Below the pieces are notes generated by a model, which had not been told where the DNA came from, ran no database searches, and was given only the letters and a program-made list of their open reading frames with translations. This document shows positions 35,430 to 43,530 of a stretch of DNA of 64,000 bases, one piece after another. Numbering within the stretch: position 1 is the first letter of the stretch; every line of letters begins with the position of its first letter. Position numbers and translations under genes: made by a program. Origin of the DNA: Sphingobium jiangsuense (GTDB taxonomy: Bacteria; Pseudomonadota; Alphaproteobacteria; Sphingomonadales; Sphingomonadaceae); NCBI RefSeq assembly GCF_014196495.1, contig NZ_JACIDT010000004.1, forward strand, positions 279,714 to 343,713, read 5' to 3'.

Positions 35430-36656
35430 ATGACAGCGCAAGCGCAGGCCGTCGAAAAGGCGCCTTCATATACGGGTCCGATCTTCGACGCGGATACGCA
35501 TTTCTGGGAAACGGACGAGGCATGGACCCGCTATCTGCCCCGCGACGCGGCGGAGAAATACGGGGTCAGCTTCCGGCGCGGCGAGGATGGCGACTATGCG
35601 ATGTATGTCGGCCCGCGCAAGGTGGAGATCAGCGCCGACCATCTGTTCGAGGACGGCCGCGTCCCCGCGCCGGGCAAGCTGCACGAATGGCTGCGCGCGA
35701 TGAAGGAGGGCAAGGCGGAGATCGACCTGCACGTGCCCAAGACCGCCGACATGCTGGAGCCGCAGGCGCGGGTGAAGAAGCTGGATGCATGGGATGTGCG
35801 CTCGTCCATCCTGTTCATCGGCAACATGATCACCGCGATCAGCTTCCTCGACGATCCCGCCTACGCCTATCCGGTGCTGAACGCCTATAATGCGTGGATG
35901 TACGACCAGTGGAAATATAATTATGACGACCGCATCTTCGCCGCGCCGATCGTCACCCTCGACAGCGTGGAGGAGGCGTGCAAGCAGCTGCGCGGGGTGA
36001 TCGGGAAAGGCGCGAAGCTCATCCTTATGCCGATGGGACCCTATAACGGCAAGGCGCCCGCCCATCCCGACCATGACCCGTTCTGGGCGATCGCCAACGA
36101 GGCGGGCATCCGCGTCGTGTTCCACGTTTCCGAGGCGATCTACATGAAGGATCATATGGCGCTGTGGGGCGAGGGCATGCAGCAATCGCGCATACGCCAG
36201 TCGGCCTTCGTGTGGATGCACGGCTATTCGGAGCGGCCGGTGATCGAAACGCTGTCGAGCTTCATCTTCTGGAATTTCTTCGAACGTTTCCCCAATGTGA
36301 AGCTGCTGTCGGCGGAGAACGGGGCCGAATGGGTGCCGTCCATGCTCGTCAAGATGGACAAGTGCCGGGGCATCGCCAAAAACGGCCATTGGCCCGCCGG
36401 GCAGCTCAAGGACCGGCCCAGCCGCATCTTCACCCGCCATGTCTCGGTCGTCGCCTATCCGGAGGACAATCTGAAGGCGATCGTCGATCAGGTCGGCAAT
36501 GCCGACTGGCTGCTGATGGGGTCGGACTATCCCCATGCCGAAGGGGTGGAGGAGCCCCGCCTCTTCGCCGACGAGGCGTGCCGGGGCCTCTCGCCGCAGG
36601 ACACGCGCAAGATCATGTACGAAAACGGCATGAGGTTCATGGGGCTGACGCCATAG
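35430..36656 (+). CDS. Amidohydrolase 2-family metal-dependent hydrolase (408 aa)
   Basis: ACMSD-like TIM-barrel protein. The metal motif is DADTH at residues 20-24 (Asp22, His24), with FHVSEAIY mid-barrel and GSDYPHAEG holding the metal-ligand Asp366. It is longer than the paralogue at 11566 because of an insert around residues 55-100. A GATAAGGAGCGGGG ribosome site precedes the ATG. It is followed after about 110 bases by a ferredoxin and a MarR gene. In degradation clusters such proteins are usually decarboxylases or hydrolases of ring-cleavage products; which applies here is unknown. Confidence 0.88.
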   Translation: MTAQAQAVEKAPSYTGPIFDADTHFWETDEAWTRYLPRDAAEKYGVSFRRGEDGDYAMYVGPRKVEISADHLFEDGRVPAPGKLHEWLRAMKEGKAEIDLHVPKTADMLEPQARVKKLDAWDVRSSILFIGNMITAISFLDDPAYAYPVLNAYNAWMYDQWKYNYDDRIFAAPIVTLDSVEEACKQLRGVIGKGAKLILMPMGPYNGKAPAHPDHDPFWAIANEAGIRVVFHVSEAIYMKDHMALWGEGMQQSRIRQSAFVWMHGYSERPVIETLSSFIFWNFFERFPNVKLLSAENGAEWVPSMLVKMDKCRGIAKNGHWPAGQLKDRPSRIFTRHVSVVAYPEDNLKAIVDQVGNADWLLMGSDYPHAEGVEEPRLFADEACRGLSPQDTRKIMYENGMRFMGLTP

Positions 36657-36768
36657 GGACGGCGGCGGACGGGAAGGAAATCCGCGACGGGATATTGCAA
36701 CGCCTCCTGTCCTGTCATCAAATGGCGATGATGACCGACCCCATGCCCCTCCCCGCCAGGACGCCCTG

Positions 36769-37089
36769 ATGCCGCATATCACCTTCATCAGCAGCACCGG
36801 GGCCGTCCGCACGGTGGAAGGCCCGGTCGGCCAGTCGGTCATGGAAATCGCCAAGCGCCACGGCGTCGACGGCATAGTGGGCGAATGCGGCGGGTGCTGC
36901 GCCTGCGCCACCTGCCATGTCCATGTCGCGGCGGACTGGCGCGAGCGGGTGGGGCCGCCCTCGGCCGACGAGGCCGACATGCTGGAGTTCGTGTCCGAGC
37001 GGCGGGAGGGCTCCCGCCTCTCCTGCCAGATCCGCGTGCGCGAGGCGCTGGACGGGCTGGTCGTGCACACGCCGGAGCGTCAGGGATAG
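36769..37089 (+). CDS. 2Fe-2S ferredoxin, putidaredoxin-like (106 aa)
   Basis: Electron carrier for P450 or other oxygenases. Cluster ligands are Cys40, Cys46 and Cys49 (C-x5-C-x2-C in GECGGCCACATCHVHV) and Cys86 in SRLSCQI, the adrenodoxin/putidaredoxin arrangement. A near-miss of the dyad motif (CATCA-AATGG-CGATG, five-base spacer) is at 36716-36730 upstream. It is followed by a MarR gene after 77 bases. No P450 is adjacent, so it probably serves P450s elsewhere in the cluster. No ferredoxin reductase is in the window. Confidence 0.93.
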   Translation: MPHITFISSTGAVRTVEGPVGQSVMEIAKRHGVDGIVGECGGCCACATCHVHVAADWRERVGPPSADEADMLEFVSERREGSRLSCQIRVREALDGLVVHTPERQG

Positions 37090-37166
37090 AGGGGACTGGA
37101 CAGGCGCACGCGCCGATGGCCAGATGCGGCGACACGCATCTTCGATCCGGGAAAAGAGGTTCCGAC

Positions 37167-37697
37167 ATGCCGAGAAATCCGGTCAAGCAGGTGGAGGTGG
37201 GGCAGACCCATTATGCCGATATGCTGCCCGATATCGGCGTGGAGCATTTCGGCTGCGTCTGGCATCTCTATACCTTGGGGCATCTGGTCCAGACCGACCT
37301 CGACAGGGTCGCGCGCAAGATCGGGCTGAGCTTCGCCGACCTCGAATTTCTGGGCATGCTGCCGATCGAACCGCGGCAGTCGCCGCGCGCCACCGACATC
37401 GCCTCCTCCCTCTACGTGTCCCACGCCGCCGTCTCCTCCCGCGTCGCGCGGCTGGTGAAGGCGGGCCTGATCGCGCGCGAGCCGGCGGGCGACGACCGCC
37501 GCGCCCATGTGCTGAGCGTCACCCCCAAAGGGCGGGAGCTACTCCGCCGCGCGCTCGACATGATCGCGCGGGAGACCAACATCGTCCGCTTCTTCGGCCG
37601 CCTCACCCCGGAGGACCGCCAGGCCTTCACCCGCATATTGGGCCTGCTGCACGAGGATTACGATCGCCTGTTCGTCGGTGCCGTCCGGCAGGAGTGA
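37167..37697 (+). CDS. MarR-family transcriptional regulator (176 aa)
   Basis: Winged helix-turn-helix protein. The recognition region is RATDIASSLYVSHAAVSSRVARLVKAGLIAREP (about 72-105), followed by the wing DDRRAHVLSVTPKG, with dimerisation helices at both ends. The start at 37167 is supported by AAGAGG and by the N-terminus of its paralogue at 49922, which shares the MPR-PV opening and the HMFTLGHLV/HLYTLGHLV segment. Both paralogues sit directly behind a 2Fe-2S ferredoxin or ferredoxin-P450 pair, so they likely regulate related oxygenase modules. Confidence 0.88.
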   Translation: MPRNPVKQVEVGQTHYADMLPDIGVEHFGCVWHLYTLGHLVQTDLDRVARKIGLSFADLEFLGMLPIEPRQSPRATDIASSLYVSHAAVSSRVARLVKAGLIAREPAGDDRRAHVLSVTPKGRELLRRALDMIARETNIVRFFGRLTPEDRQAFTRILGLLHEDYDRLFVGAVRQE

Positions 37698-37728
37698 GGG
37701 GGGGGTGGAGAGCGGACACTCCCCCCAA

Positions 37729-37818
37729 CCGTTCGGGCTGAGCTTGTCGAAGCCCTGTCCTTCTTCTTTCTCCGGCGCAGAAAAAAGTACAGCCCTTCGA
37801 CAAGCTCAGGGCGAACGG
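37729..37818. repeat. REP-like palindromic repeat pair
   Basis: Two inverted 29-base copies, at 37729-37757 (beginning CCGTTCGGGCTGAGCTTG) and 37790-37818 (its complement begins CCGTTCGCCCTGAGCTTG), with 32 bases between. Each copy is also a small hairpin: one has GGG pairing CCC, the other CCC pairing GGG, around the constant CTGAGCTTGTCGAAG core. The core GAGCTTGTCGAAG is a palindromic element I know as common between genes of sphingomonads. It lies just past the MarR stop. Confidence 0.8.
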
Positions 37819-37856
37819 TTTGTTAAATCCGCCCCTTCCGCATCCCGATCGCCAAC

Positions 37857-37885
37857 AAAAAAGGGGGCAGGCAATCGCCCGCCCC
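37857..37885 (-). terminator. Rho-independent terminator of the TonB receptor gene
   Basis: Read on the minus strand: GGGGCGGGC-GATT-GCCTGCCCC (one mismatch in a nine-base stem) followed by C and a run of six T. It lies 75 bases beyond the receptor stop at 37960, the right place and orientation. Confidence 0.75.
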
Positions 37886-37959
37886 TTTCCTCCAATATCC
37901 GAAGATGGGGTCAGGGGCTGGATGGCGTGCCCCTGACCCTTCCCCCTTGCGACCCGCCA

Positions 37960-40326
37960 TCAGAAGCGGAAGCCGACCTCCAGGCCGTAGGTGCGCGGTT
38001 CGCCGTAGACGCTGGACTGGAAGCCCAGCCCTTCCGCGATCAGGCCGAGCACGCCGATGCGATAGGTTTCGTCGAGCGCGTTGTTGACGAACGCCGCGAC
38101 CGAAATGCCGGAACGGCCGATATCGTTGAGTTCCGCGCGCAGGTTGACCAGCGAATAGGGCGCCTGCCTGCCTTCCCGTTCGAAGTCGTCCAGATAGTTC
38201 GCGCTGCGCCAGGTATAGTTCAGCACGAAGTTCAGCTCGCCGGTATTCGGGTCGAGCGGCGGCGAGATCACGGCCGTCGCTCCCAGCTGATGCTTGGGCA
38301 CGCCGCGCTGGGCGATTTCCGGCCCGATGGCCGATGTCGCCCCGCCTTCCAGAACCTTGACCTTGGTATAGGAATAGAAACCGGTCAGCGAGAAGCCCTC
38401 GGTATTGAACGTCGCCTCGAACTCACCGCCGGTATTGCGCTGCTTGGCGGTGTTGTCGACGATGGTGAAGACGTTGCCGTTGACGAAGGTGGCGCGCTGC
38501 TTCTGCACGTTGCTGCCGTCCTGACGGAACAGCGCGGTGCTGGTGGTCAGGCGGCCCGCGCCCAGCGGGGTGTTGGTCTTGAGGCCGATTTCATATTCGT
38601 CGACGAATTCCGGCAGGAACGGCGCCAGCGTCACATAGCTGGTGGCGCGGGTCGAAAAGCCGCCCGCGCGGAAGCCATGGCGATAGGACGCATAGGCGGT
38701 CACCTGCTCGCTCGGCTCATATTGCACGGTGGCGTCGTAGGTCCATTCCTTGAACGTCTTCTGGTTCGTGAAACGGCACTGGTCGAACGGAACCGTCTGG
38801 GTGCCCGCCGTCGCCGCGTCGATGTCGAAGCTGCACCGGCCGACGGAGCCGTCGCCGTTGACGATGTTCGGCATGGAGGGCGACACTGTGATCTTCCGCT
38901 TGTCGTAATTGTAGCGCAGGCCGCCCGACAGGCTCAGTTGATCGGTGACGTGGAGGGTCCCCGCGATAAACGCGGCGGCCGTGCGCGAATAGCCCTCGCC
39001 CGGATTGGCGGTGACGAACAGCGCCCCATCGGTGGTCCGGGCGTTGAGGCCCGCGCCGACGATGTTCAGTTCCGGCAGGGTGTTGGCGAGCGACCCGTCA
39101 ATGCCCTTTTCCTCGAAATAATAGACGCCGAGGATATAGTCGAGCTTCCTGTCGAACGCCTTGCCCTGGATCTGGAATTCCTCGCTGATATTGCGCGAGC
39201 GGGAATATTGATAGGGCGTGATCAGGAAGAGCGGTATGCCGTCATAGTCCTGCACCATGTCGCGCCGGACCTTGCGATAGCCGAAGATGTTCTTGATCGT
39301 CAGGTTGTCGCTCAGTTCCCAGGTGGTCTTGTTGGTAATGCCCCAGTTCTTGATATCCTCATAAGGCGCGCCGAAAACGTCGAGATTGCCGCCTTCGCCC
39401 GCGCCCAGGTTGAACGTGAAGCGCTTGTTGCGGAACAGCTCCTGCGCCTCGGCGATCTGGGCCGTGATATTGCCGTCGATCAGGCCGCCAAGATACAGGT
39501 TCGCATAGTTGCTGAGCACCGACGGGAAGCGCGTCGACGTGAGGAAGGCCGCGGTGCCGGTTTCGCTGGACTTGTACCAGTCGAAGACGGTCAGCGATTC
39601 CAGTCCTTCCACCGGCTCTACCAGAGCGGATACGCGGAAGGTGTCGTAATTCTGGTTGTCGTAGCGGCGGCCGGTGGTGACTTCGCGCGCCCAGCCGTCG
39701 CGCTCATGCGTCTTGCCGGAAAAGCGCAACGCGATCTTGTCGCCGAGCGGCACGTTGACCATGCCGTAGACGTCGTACATGTCGTAATTGCCGTACTGCC
39801 CGCGCACCTCGCCCGCGAACTCGCCCAGCCTGGGGTGGGCAGGCTCCACCAGCACCGCGCCGCCGGTCATGTTGCGGCCGAACAGCGTGCCCTGCACGCC
39901 CTTCAGCACCTGGACCGATTCCAGGTCGAAGAAGCTCTTGCCGAACCCGTAGGGGCGCGGCTGGACGACTTCGGCGAAATAGGTGCCGACCGGCGGATCG
40001 GTGAAAAGCTGCGTTTCCTGCGTGCGCTGGCCGCGCAGTGAGAAGGCGACCGTGTTGCGCTGGCTCTGCGCGCTGGTGATCGAAAGGGACGGCGTGCGAT
40101 ATTGCAGGCCCTGAACGTCCGTCACGCCCGATTTCTGCAATTGCTCGCCCGAAATGGCCGACACCGAAATCGGCACGTCCTGGATCGATTCCTCGCGACG
40201 GCGCGCGGTGACGATGATCTCGGTGGCGGACACGGCCCCCTGCTCCGCCACCTGGGCCGCCGCATGATCGGCGTACAGTCCAGCGGTAACGAGGCATGAC
40301 GACAGTAAAATTGTTCTGATGCGCAT
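37960..40326 (-). CDS. TonB-dependent outer-membrane receptor (788 aa)
   Basis: Energy-dependent outer-membrane import channel. It has a signal peptide (MRIRTILLSSCLVTAGLYADHAAAQ, cleavage after AAAQ near 24), a TonB box-like TEIIVTARRREE, a plug domain with DVPISVSAISGEQLQKSG and VQVLKGVQGTLFGRN, and a 22-strand barrel ending in the usual terminal Phe (LEVGFRF). This class (IroN/CirA-like to sphingomonad catabolic receptors) takes up siderophores or hydrophobic organics. Beside an SDR and within a degradation cluster, uptake of the growth substrate is likely. The strongest dyad of the window lies upstream. Confidence 0.94.
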   Translation of the reverse strand: MRIRTILLSSCLVTAGLYADHAAAQVAEQGAVSATEIIVTARRREESIQDVPISVSAISGEQLQKSGVTDVQGLQYRTPSLSITSAQSQRNTVAFSLRGQRTQETQLFTDPPVGTYFAEVVQPRPYGFGKSFFDLESVQVLKGVQGTLFGRNMTGGAVLVEPAHPRLGEFAGEVRGQYGNYDMYDVYGMVNVPLGDKIALRFSGKTHERDGWAREVTTGRRYDNQNYDTFRVSALVEPVEGLESLTVFDWYKSSETGTAAFLTSTRFPSVLSNYANLYLGGLIDGNITAQIAEAQELFRNKRFTFNLGAGEGGNLDVFGAPYEDIKNWGITNKTTWELSDNLTIKNIFGYRKVRRDMVQDYDGIPLFLITPYQYSRSRNISEEFQIQGKAFDRKLDYILGVYYFEEKGIDGSLANTLPELNIVGAGLNARTTDGALFVTANPGEGYSRTAAAFIAGTLHVTDQLSLSGGLRYNYDKRKITVSPSMPNIVNGDGSVGRCSFDIDAATAGTQTVPFDQCRFTNQKTFKEWTYDATVQYEPSEQVTAYASYRHGFRAGGFSTRATSYVTLAPFLPEFVDEYEIGLKTNTPLGAGRLTTSTALFRQDGSNVQKQRATFVNGNVFTIVDNTAKQRNTGGEFEATFNTEGFSLTGFYSYTKVKVLEGGATSAIGPEIAQRGVPKHQLGATAVISPPLDPNTGELNFVLNYTWRSANYLDDFEREGRQAPYSLVNLRAELNDIGRSGISVAAFVNNALDETYRIGVLGLIAEGLGFQSSVYGEPRTYGLEVGFRF

Positions 40327-40467
40327 TTGCGACAATCCCCTCTCTGACACATGGGCGCATACCCGAAGCATACGCCCCAATTAAATTGGCGACCTTGGAT
40401 TTCTTCACATTTTCTGTTGTTGCATGAGGATTATCACCCATTGCCGTCCTTGGCACTTGGCGCGCCC

Positions 40468-40491
40468 GACATATCGGAAATGCGATATGTC
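40468..40491. promoter_or_regulatory. Dyad operator candidate, site l (longest arms)
   Basis: GACATATCG-GAAATG-CGATATGTC, nine-base perfect arms around a six-base spacer; the inner 16 bases (40472-40487) match YATCR-N6-YGATR. It sits in the 248-base gap between the divergent TonB receptor (start 40326) and SDR (start 40575) genes. Its perfect symmetry makes it the best probe for the unknown regulator. Confidence 0.7.
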
Positions 40492-40574
40492 ATGGTCGCG
40501 GCCTTTCCTGTCCTTGTCTTGGCCCGGTGCCCTGCCCGACACCGAAACGACCGGAAAATGAGGAGGATCGAGAG

Positions 40575-41513
40575 ATGCAGAGGCTGAAGGACAAGGTGGC
40601 GGTCGTCACCGGCGCGGGCCGCAATATCGGCCGGGCCGAGGCGATGCTGCTGGCCGCGCAGGGCGCGAAGCTGGTCGTCAACGATCTGGGCGGCGGCCCC
40701 TATGGCACGGAGCCGGGGGACGACAGCCTCGCCGAGGCGGTGGCGCGGGAAATCCGCGAGGCGGGCGGCGAGGCGGTGGCGCACTGTTCCAGCGTGGCGA
40801 CTCGCGAAGGGGCGGAAGCGGCGATAGCCAGGGCGATCGACGCCTATGGCCGCATCGACATCCTCATCAACAATGCAGGCATCGTGCGCCCGGCCCGCAT
40901 CGACCGCATGACCGACGAGGACTGGCGGCTCTGCATGGACGTCAGCCTGACCGCGAGCTTCCACACCTGCCGCGCCGCCGCCGCCCATATGATCGGCCAG
41001 CGCTCCGGGGTGATCGTCAACACCGGCTCCCCGTCGGGCTTCGGCCATTGGGGCATGTCCAACTATTCCGCCGCCAAGGAAGGGCTGCTGGGCTTCACCC
41101 GCTCGATCGCGCGCGACCTGGGCGAATTCGGCATACGCTGCAACCTGATCCGCCCGGTGTCGCACCTGACAGGCACCTATACGCCGGAGATTCAGGACAC
41201 CATCGACCAGTCGGCGCGCCTCGGCCTGCCGCTGCTGTGGAACAGGCCGATGGCCGCGCCCCGGATGACCGCGCTGCCGGAGCATGTCGCCGCGCTGGTC
41301 GTCTGGCTGTGCACCGACGCCGCCGCGCATATCAGCGGGCGCGACTTCTTCATCCAGGGCGACGAGGTCGCGCTGATCCCCGAACCGGAGGCGATCCGCA
41401 CCAGCATCCATCCGGGCGGCTGGACGCTCGACGCCTTAGATGAAGAGGCCAACCGCGCCTATATATTCGGCGACATCCCCAACCGCTTCGTCCGTCAGGC
41501 GCCACCGGCCTGA
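40575..41513 (+). CDS. Short-chain dehydrogenase/reductase (312 aa)
   Basis: SDR with TGAGRNIG at residues 12-19, LVVNDLGGG at 33-41, NNAG at 99-102, Ser152 and Tyr164/Lys168 (YSAAK). The VNDLGG motif is shared with the SDR at 18067 and suggests a hydroxyacyl-CoA dehydrogenase-like role. A GAGGAGGATCGAGAG site precedes the ATG. It is divergent from the TonB receptor under a shared dyad, and overlaps the convergent APH-type kinase gene by 19 bases. Confidence 0.9.
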   Translation: MQRLKDKVAVVTGAGRNIGRAEAMLLAAQGAKLVVNDLGGGPYGTEPGDDSLAEAVAREIREAGGEAVAHCSSVATREGAEAAIARAIDAYGRIDILINNAGIVRPARIDRMTDEDWRLCMDVSLTASFHTCRAAAAHMIGQRSGVIVNTGSPSGFGHWGMSNYSAAKEGLLGFTRSIARDLGEFGIRCNLIRPVSHLTGTYTPEIQDTIDQSARLGLPLLWNRPMAAPRMTALPEHVAALVVWLCTDAAAHISGRDFFIQGDEVALIPEPEAIRTSIHPGGWTLDALDEEANRAYIFGDIPNRFVRQAPPA

Positions 41514-42592
41514 ATGGGCCCCACGGGCGGCGCGTGATGATCCACCGCCGCCCAGCCGAAGCGCGGCGCGGTCGCGGCGTTATTCTCCTCCGCCTGCCAT
41601 TCCACCGGGTTCACCATCCAGTAGAACAGGCCGTAGACGATATGCGCGCGGATCGCCTCCCACGCCTGCGGCAGGCCGGGCGGATCGGCGACGCCGTGCC
41701 GGGCGAGCGCGGCCAGATATCCGGCGATCAGTTCCTGCTCCCACGTCCGCCGGTCGAGCGGATCGAGCGCGGAGATGTAGAAATAGGCGACGTCCTGCGC
41801 CCAATGGCCCCGCCGCGTCGTCTGCCAGTCGAGAAAGCCCGGCCCGCCGTCGGCGCGGATATACATATTGCCCAGATGCGCATCGCCATGGATGACGCAG
41901 ACCGGCCCCCGCCGCCCGTAGCGGCGCAGCGCCTGCAACGCCGCCGCCATCGTCACCCGGTCCCTGCATCGCGCCGGAACGGCCAGCGCGCGCGGCAGCG
42001 CCATATAGCGATCCCATGTCGCGGGCTGGAGCTGCCCGCGCCCGAAATCGCCCCATTGCTCGTCGGGCAGGGGATCGTGGCGCATCAGCCAGCCGAGCGC
42101 GCCGTCATCCTCCAGCGCCGGGCTGTTCCACCAGCGGGCATGCAGCGCGGCGAGATCGTCCAGAAAGGCGGCGGCGGCGCCCTTGTCCAGCGGCTCCTGC
42201 ACGCGGCAGATCCGCGCGCCCGCATGGCGCAGATCCTCCATCACCACCATGCCCTGATCGGCATCGTCGGCGGCGAAGAGTATGCGGGGCAGGCCCATGG
42301 AAAGCTGCGGCGCCAGCCGGTCGAAGAAGCGCGCCTCGGTCTGGTAGCAGAATTTCACCAGCTCGCGATGTTCGGCCAGCCCCGCCTTGATGCACAGATG
42401 ATCGGGCAGTCCGGCGGCCCTGCCCGCTTCATTATAGGCCACCCGCGCCATCATCTTGGTGCCGGTGCCCCAGAGGATATCGCCGACCTCCAGCCGCTCC
42501 ACCGCCACGCCGGGATGGCGGGCGGACAGCGCCTCGCCCAGCCAGTCCGCCGTCACCTCTTCCACGGTCAGCGGCAATCGCCCTTTCGCCAT
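41495..42592 (-). CDS. APH-fold phosphotransferase, ecdysteroid kinase-like (365 aa)
   Basis: Aminoglycoside phosphotransferase/choline kinase fold. The catalytic loop is VIHGDAHLGN with Asp237 and Asn242, and the metal-binding Asp255 lies in GFLDWQ. An N-lobe ATP site with CIKAG (Lys69) and a downstream Glu are present. The C-terminus is aromatic-rich. Members of this subgroup phosphorylate small hydroxylated molecules, including steroids in insects, and often sit beside bacterial acyl-CoA dehydrogenases. The start at 42592 follows GAGGAGGGG. Phosphorylation of a hydroxylated pathway compound is possible; an antibiotic-resistance role is unlikely in this context. Confidence 0.85.
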   Translation of the reverse strand: MAKGRLPLTVEEVTADWLGEALSARHPGVAVERLEVGDILWGTGTKMMARVAYNEAGRAAGLPDHLCIKAGLAEHRELVKFCYQTEARFFDRLAPQLSMGLPRILFAADDADQGMVVMEDLRHAGARICRVQEPLDKGAAAAFLDDLAALHARWWNSPALEDDGALGWLMRHDPLPDEQWGDFGRGQLQPATWDRYMALPRALAVPARCRDRVTMAAALQALRRYGRRGPVCVIHGDAHLGNMYIRADGGPGFLDWQTTRRGHWAQDVAYFYISALDPLDRRTWEQELIAGYLAALARHGVADPPGLPQAWEAIRAHIVYGLFYWMVNPVEWQAEENNAATAPRFGWAAVDHHAPPVGPIQAGGA

Positions 42593-42683
42593 TCCGGCCC
42601 CTCCTCTGTTCGCGGCGGTCATGGCGCGACAATGGACCGGTCCGGGCGCGCAGCACCATCGCCCGCCGCCCGGCCGCGCACGG

Positions 42684-42699
42684 TATCAGCCATGTGATA
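42684..42699. promoter_or_regulatory. Dyad operator candidate, site f
   Basis: TATCA-GCCATG-TGATA, perfect arms with a six-base spacer. It overlaps the last codons of the crotonase gene (stop 42686) and is 92 bases upstream of the APH-type kinase start, so it would serve the kinase promoter. Confidence 0.5.
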
Positions 42700-43438
42700 T
42701 ATTCATCCCCGCGAGCACCGCCATGCCCTCCATCGTCAGCCCTTGCTCCAGTTCCGCCGCCAGCCGCTCCTTGAGGTGGCGGGTCAGCAGCAGGCGGGTA
42801 TAGCGATTGGCGAGCGGCGGGCGGGCGGCGATGGCGCGCGCATGCTCCCACGCGCGGTCCGTCAGGCGGTCGGCGGGCAGCACCTCGCCCACCAGCCCCA
42901 GCGACAGCGCCTCCCGCGCGGCGATTTCCTGCCCCGTCAGCAGGAAATAGCGGCCCCGGTTCGGCCCCAGCAGCATCGGCCAGACGACGTGCACGCCGTC
43001 GCCCGGAACGACCCCGGCGATCGCATGGGCCTTGTCCGCGAACCGCGCGGTTTCGCTGGCCAGCACGATATCGGCGAGCAGCGGGATTTCGGCATGGACG
43101 AAGGCCGCGCCGTGCACCGCCGCGATCACCGGCACTTCGATCGCCAGCAGGTTCATCAGCAGGTCGCGCCCTTCCCGCAGGATGACGTCCCACATCGCGG
43201 ACGAAAGCGGCGGCGGCGCGACGCCGGTGTCGAACCCGGCGCAGAAATCCTCGCCCGTGCCGGTGATAATCACCGCGCGGACATCTGCATCGGCGGCGAT
43301 CCCCGCGAACGCCCGGCCCAGCTCGCGATGCAGCCCGCCCCATGGCGCCCACAGCGCGGACCCGCCGCGATGATGCAGGCGCAGCTCGACGATCCCATCC
43401 TGCCTCGTGATCGCGATCGTGTCGAAATGTTCGTCCAT
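42686..43438 (-). CDS. Enoyl-CoA hydratase/isomerase family protein (250 aa)
   Basis: Crotonase-fold protein with CAGFDTGVAP and HGAAFVHAEIPLLADIV in the oxyanion regions. Neither catalytic Glu of classical hydratases is kept (HAIAGV and RGRYFLL at those positions), and the N-terminal LHHRGGSALWAPWGG replaces the usual LNRP-NA motif. It is therefore a divergent crotonase, possibly a C-C hydrolase or isomerase. It starts after GGAAGGAGAGAG and is divergent from the serine hydrolase operon with a TetR-type operator between. Confidence 0.85.
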   Translation of the reverse strand: MDEHFDTIAITRQDGIVELRLHHRGGSALWAPWGGLHRELGRAFAGIAADADVRAVIITGTGEDFCAGFDTGVAPPPLSSAMWDVILREGRDLLMNLLAIEVPVIAAVHGAAFVHAEIPLLADIVLASETARFADKAHAIAGVVPGDGVHVVWPMLLGPNRGRYFLLTGQEIAAREALSLGLVGEVLPADRLTDRAWEHARAIAARPPLANRYTRLLLTRHLKERLAAELEQGLTMEGMAVLAGMNISHG

Positions 43439-43465
43439 GTCTCTCTCCTTCCGCGCCACTCTATA

Positions 43466-43487
43466 CTATGAAGTAATCACTTGATAA
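43466..43487. promoter_or_regulatory. Operator candidate 1 of the 46264 TetR (22-bp dyad)
   Basis: CTATGAAGT-AATC-ACTTGATAA: seven of nine arm positions pair. The 19 bases beginning AGTAATCACT match 16 of 19 with those beginning AGTAAACACT at 47000, the second copy. It lies between the divergent crotonase and serine hydrolase genes and overlaps a possible TATACT -10 element (43462-43467). Confidence 0.6.
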
Positions 43488-43530
43488 GAGATGTTCGACG
43501 GCAGCAATCGCGAGAGAGGACAGGAAGAGG

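Noticed and set aside
36716..36730. CATCA-AATGG-CGATG before the ferredoxin gene as a further regulon site
   Set aside because: The spacer is five bases, not six, so the half-sites would be off register; kept only as a near-miss.
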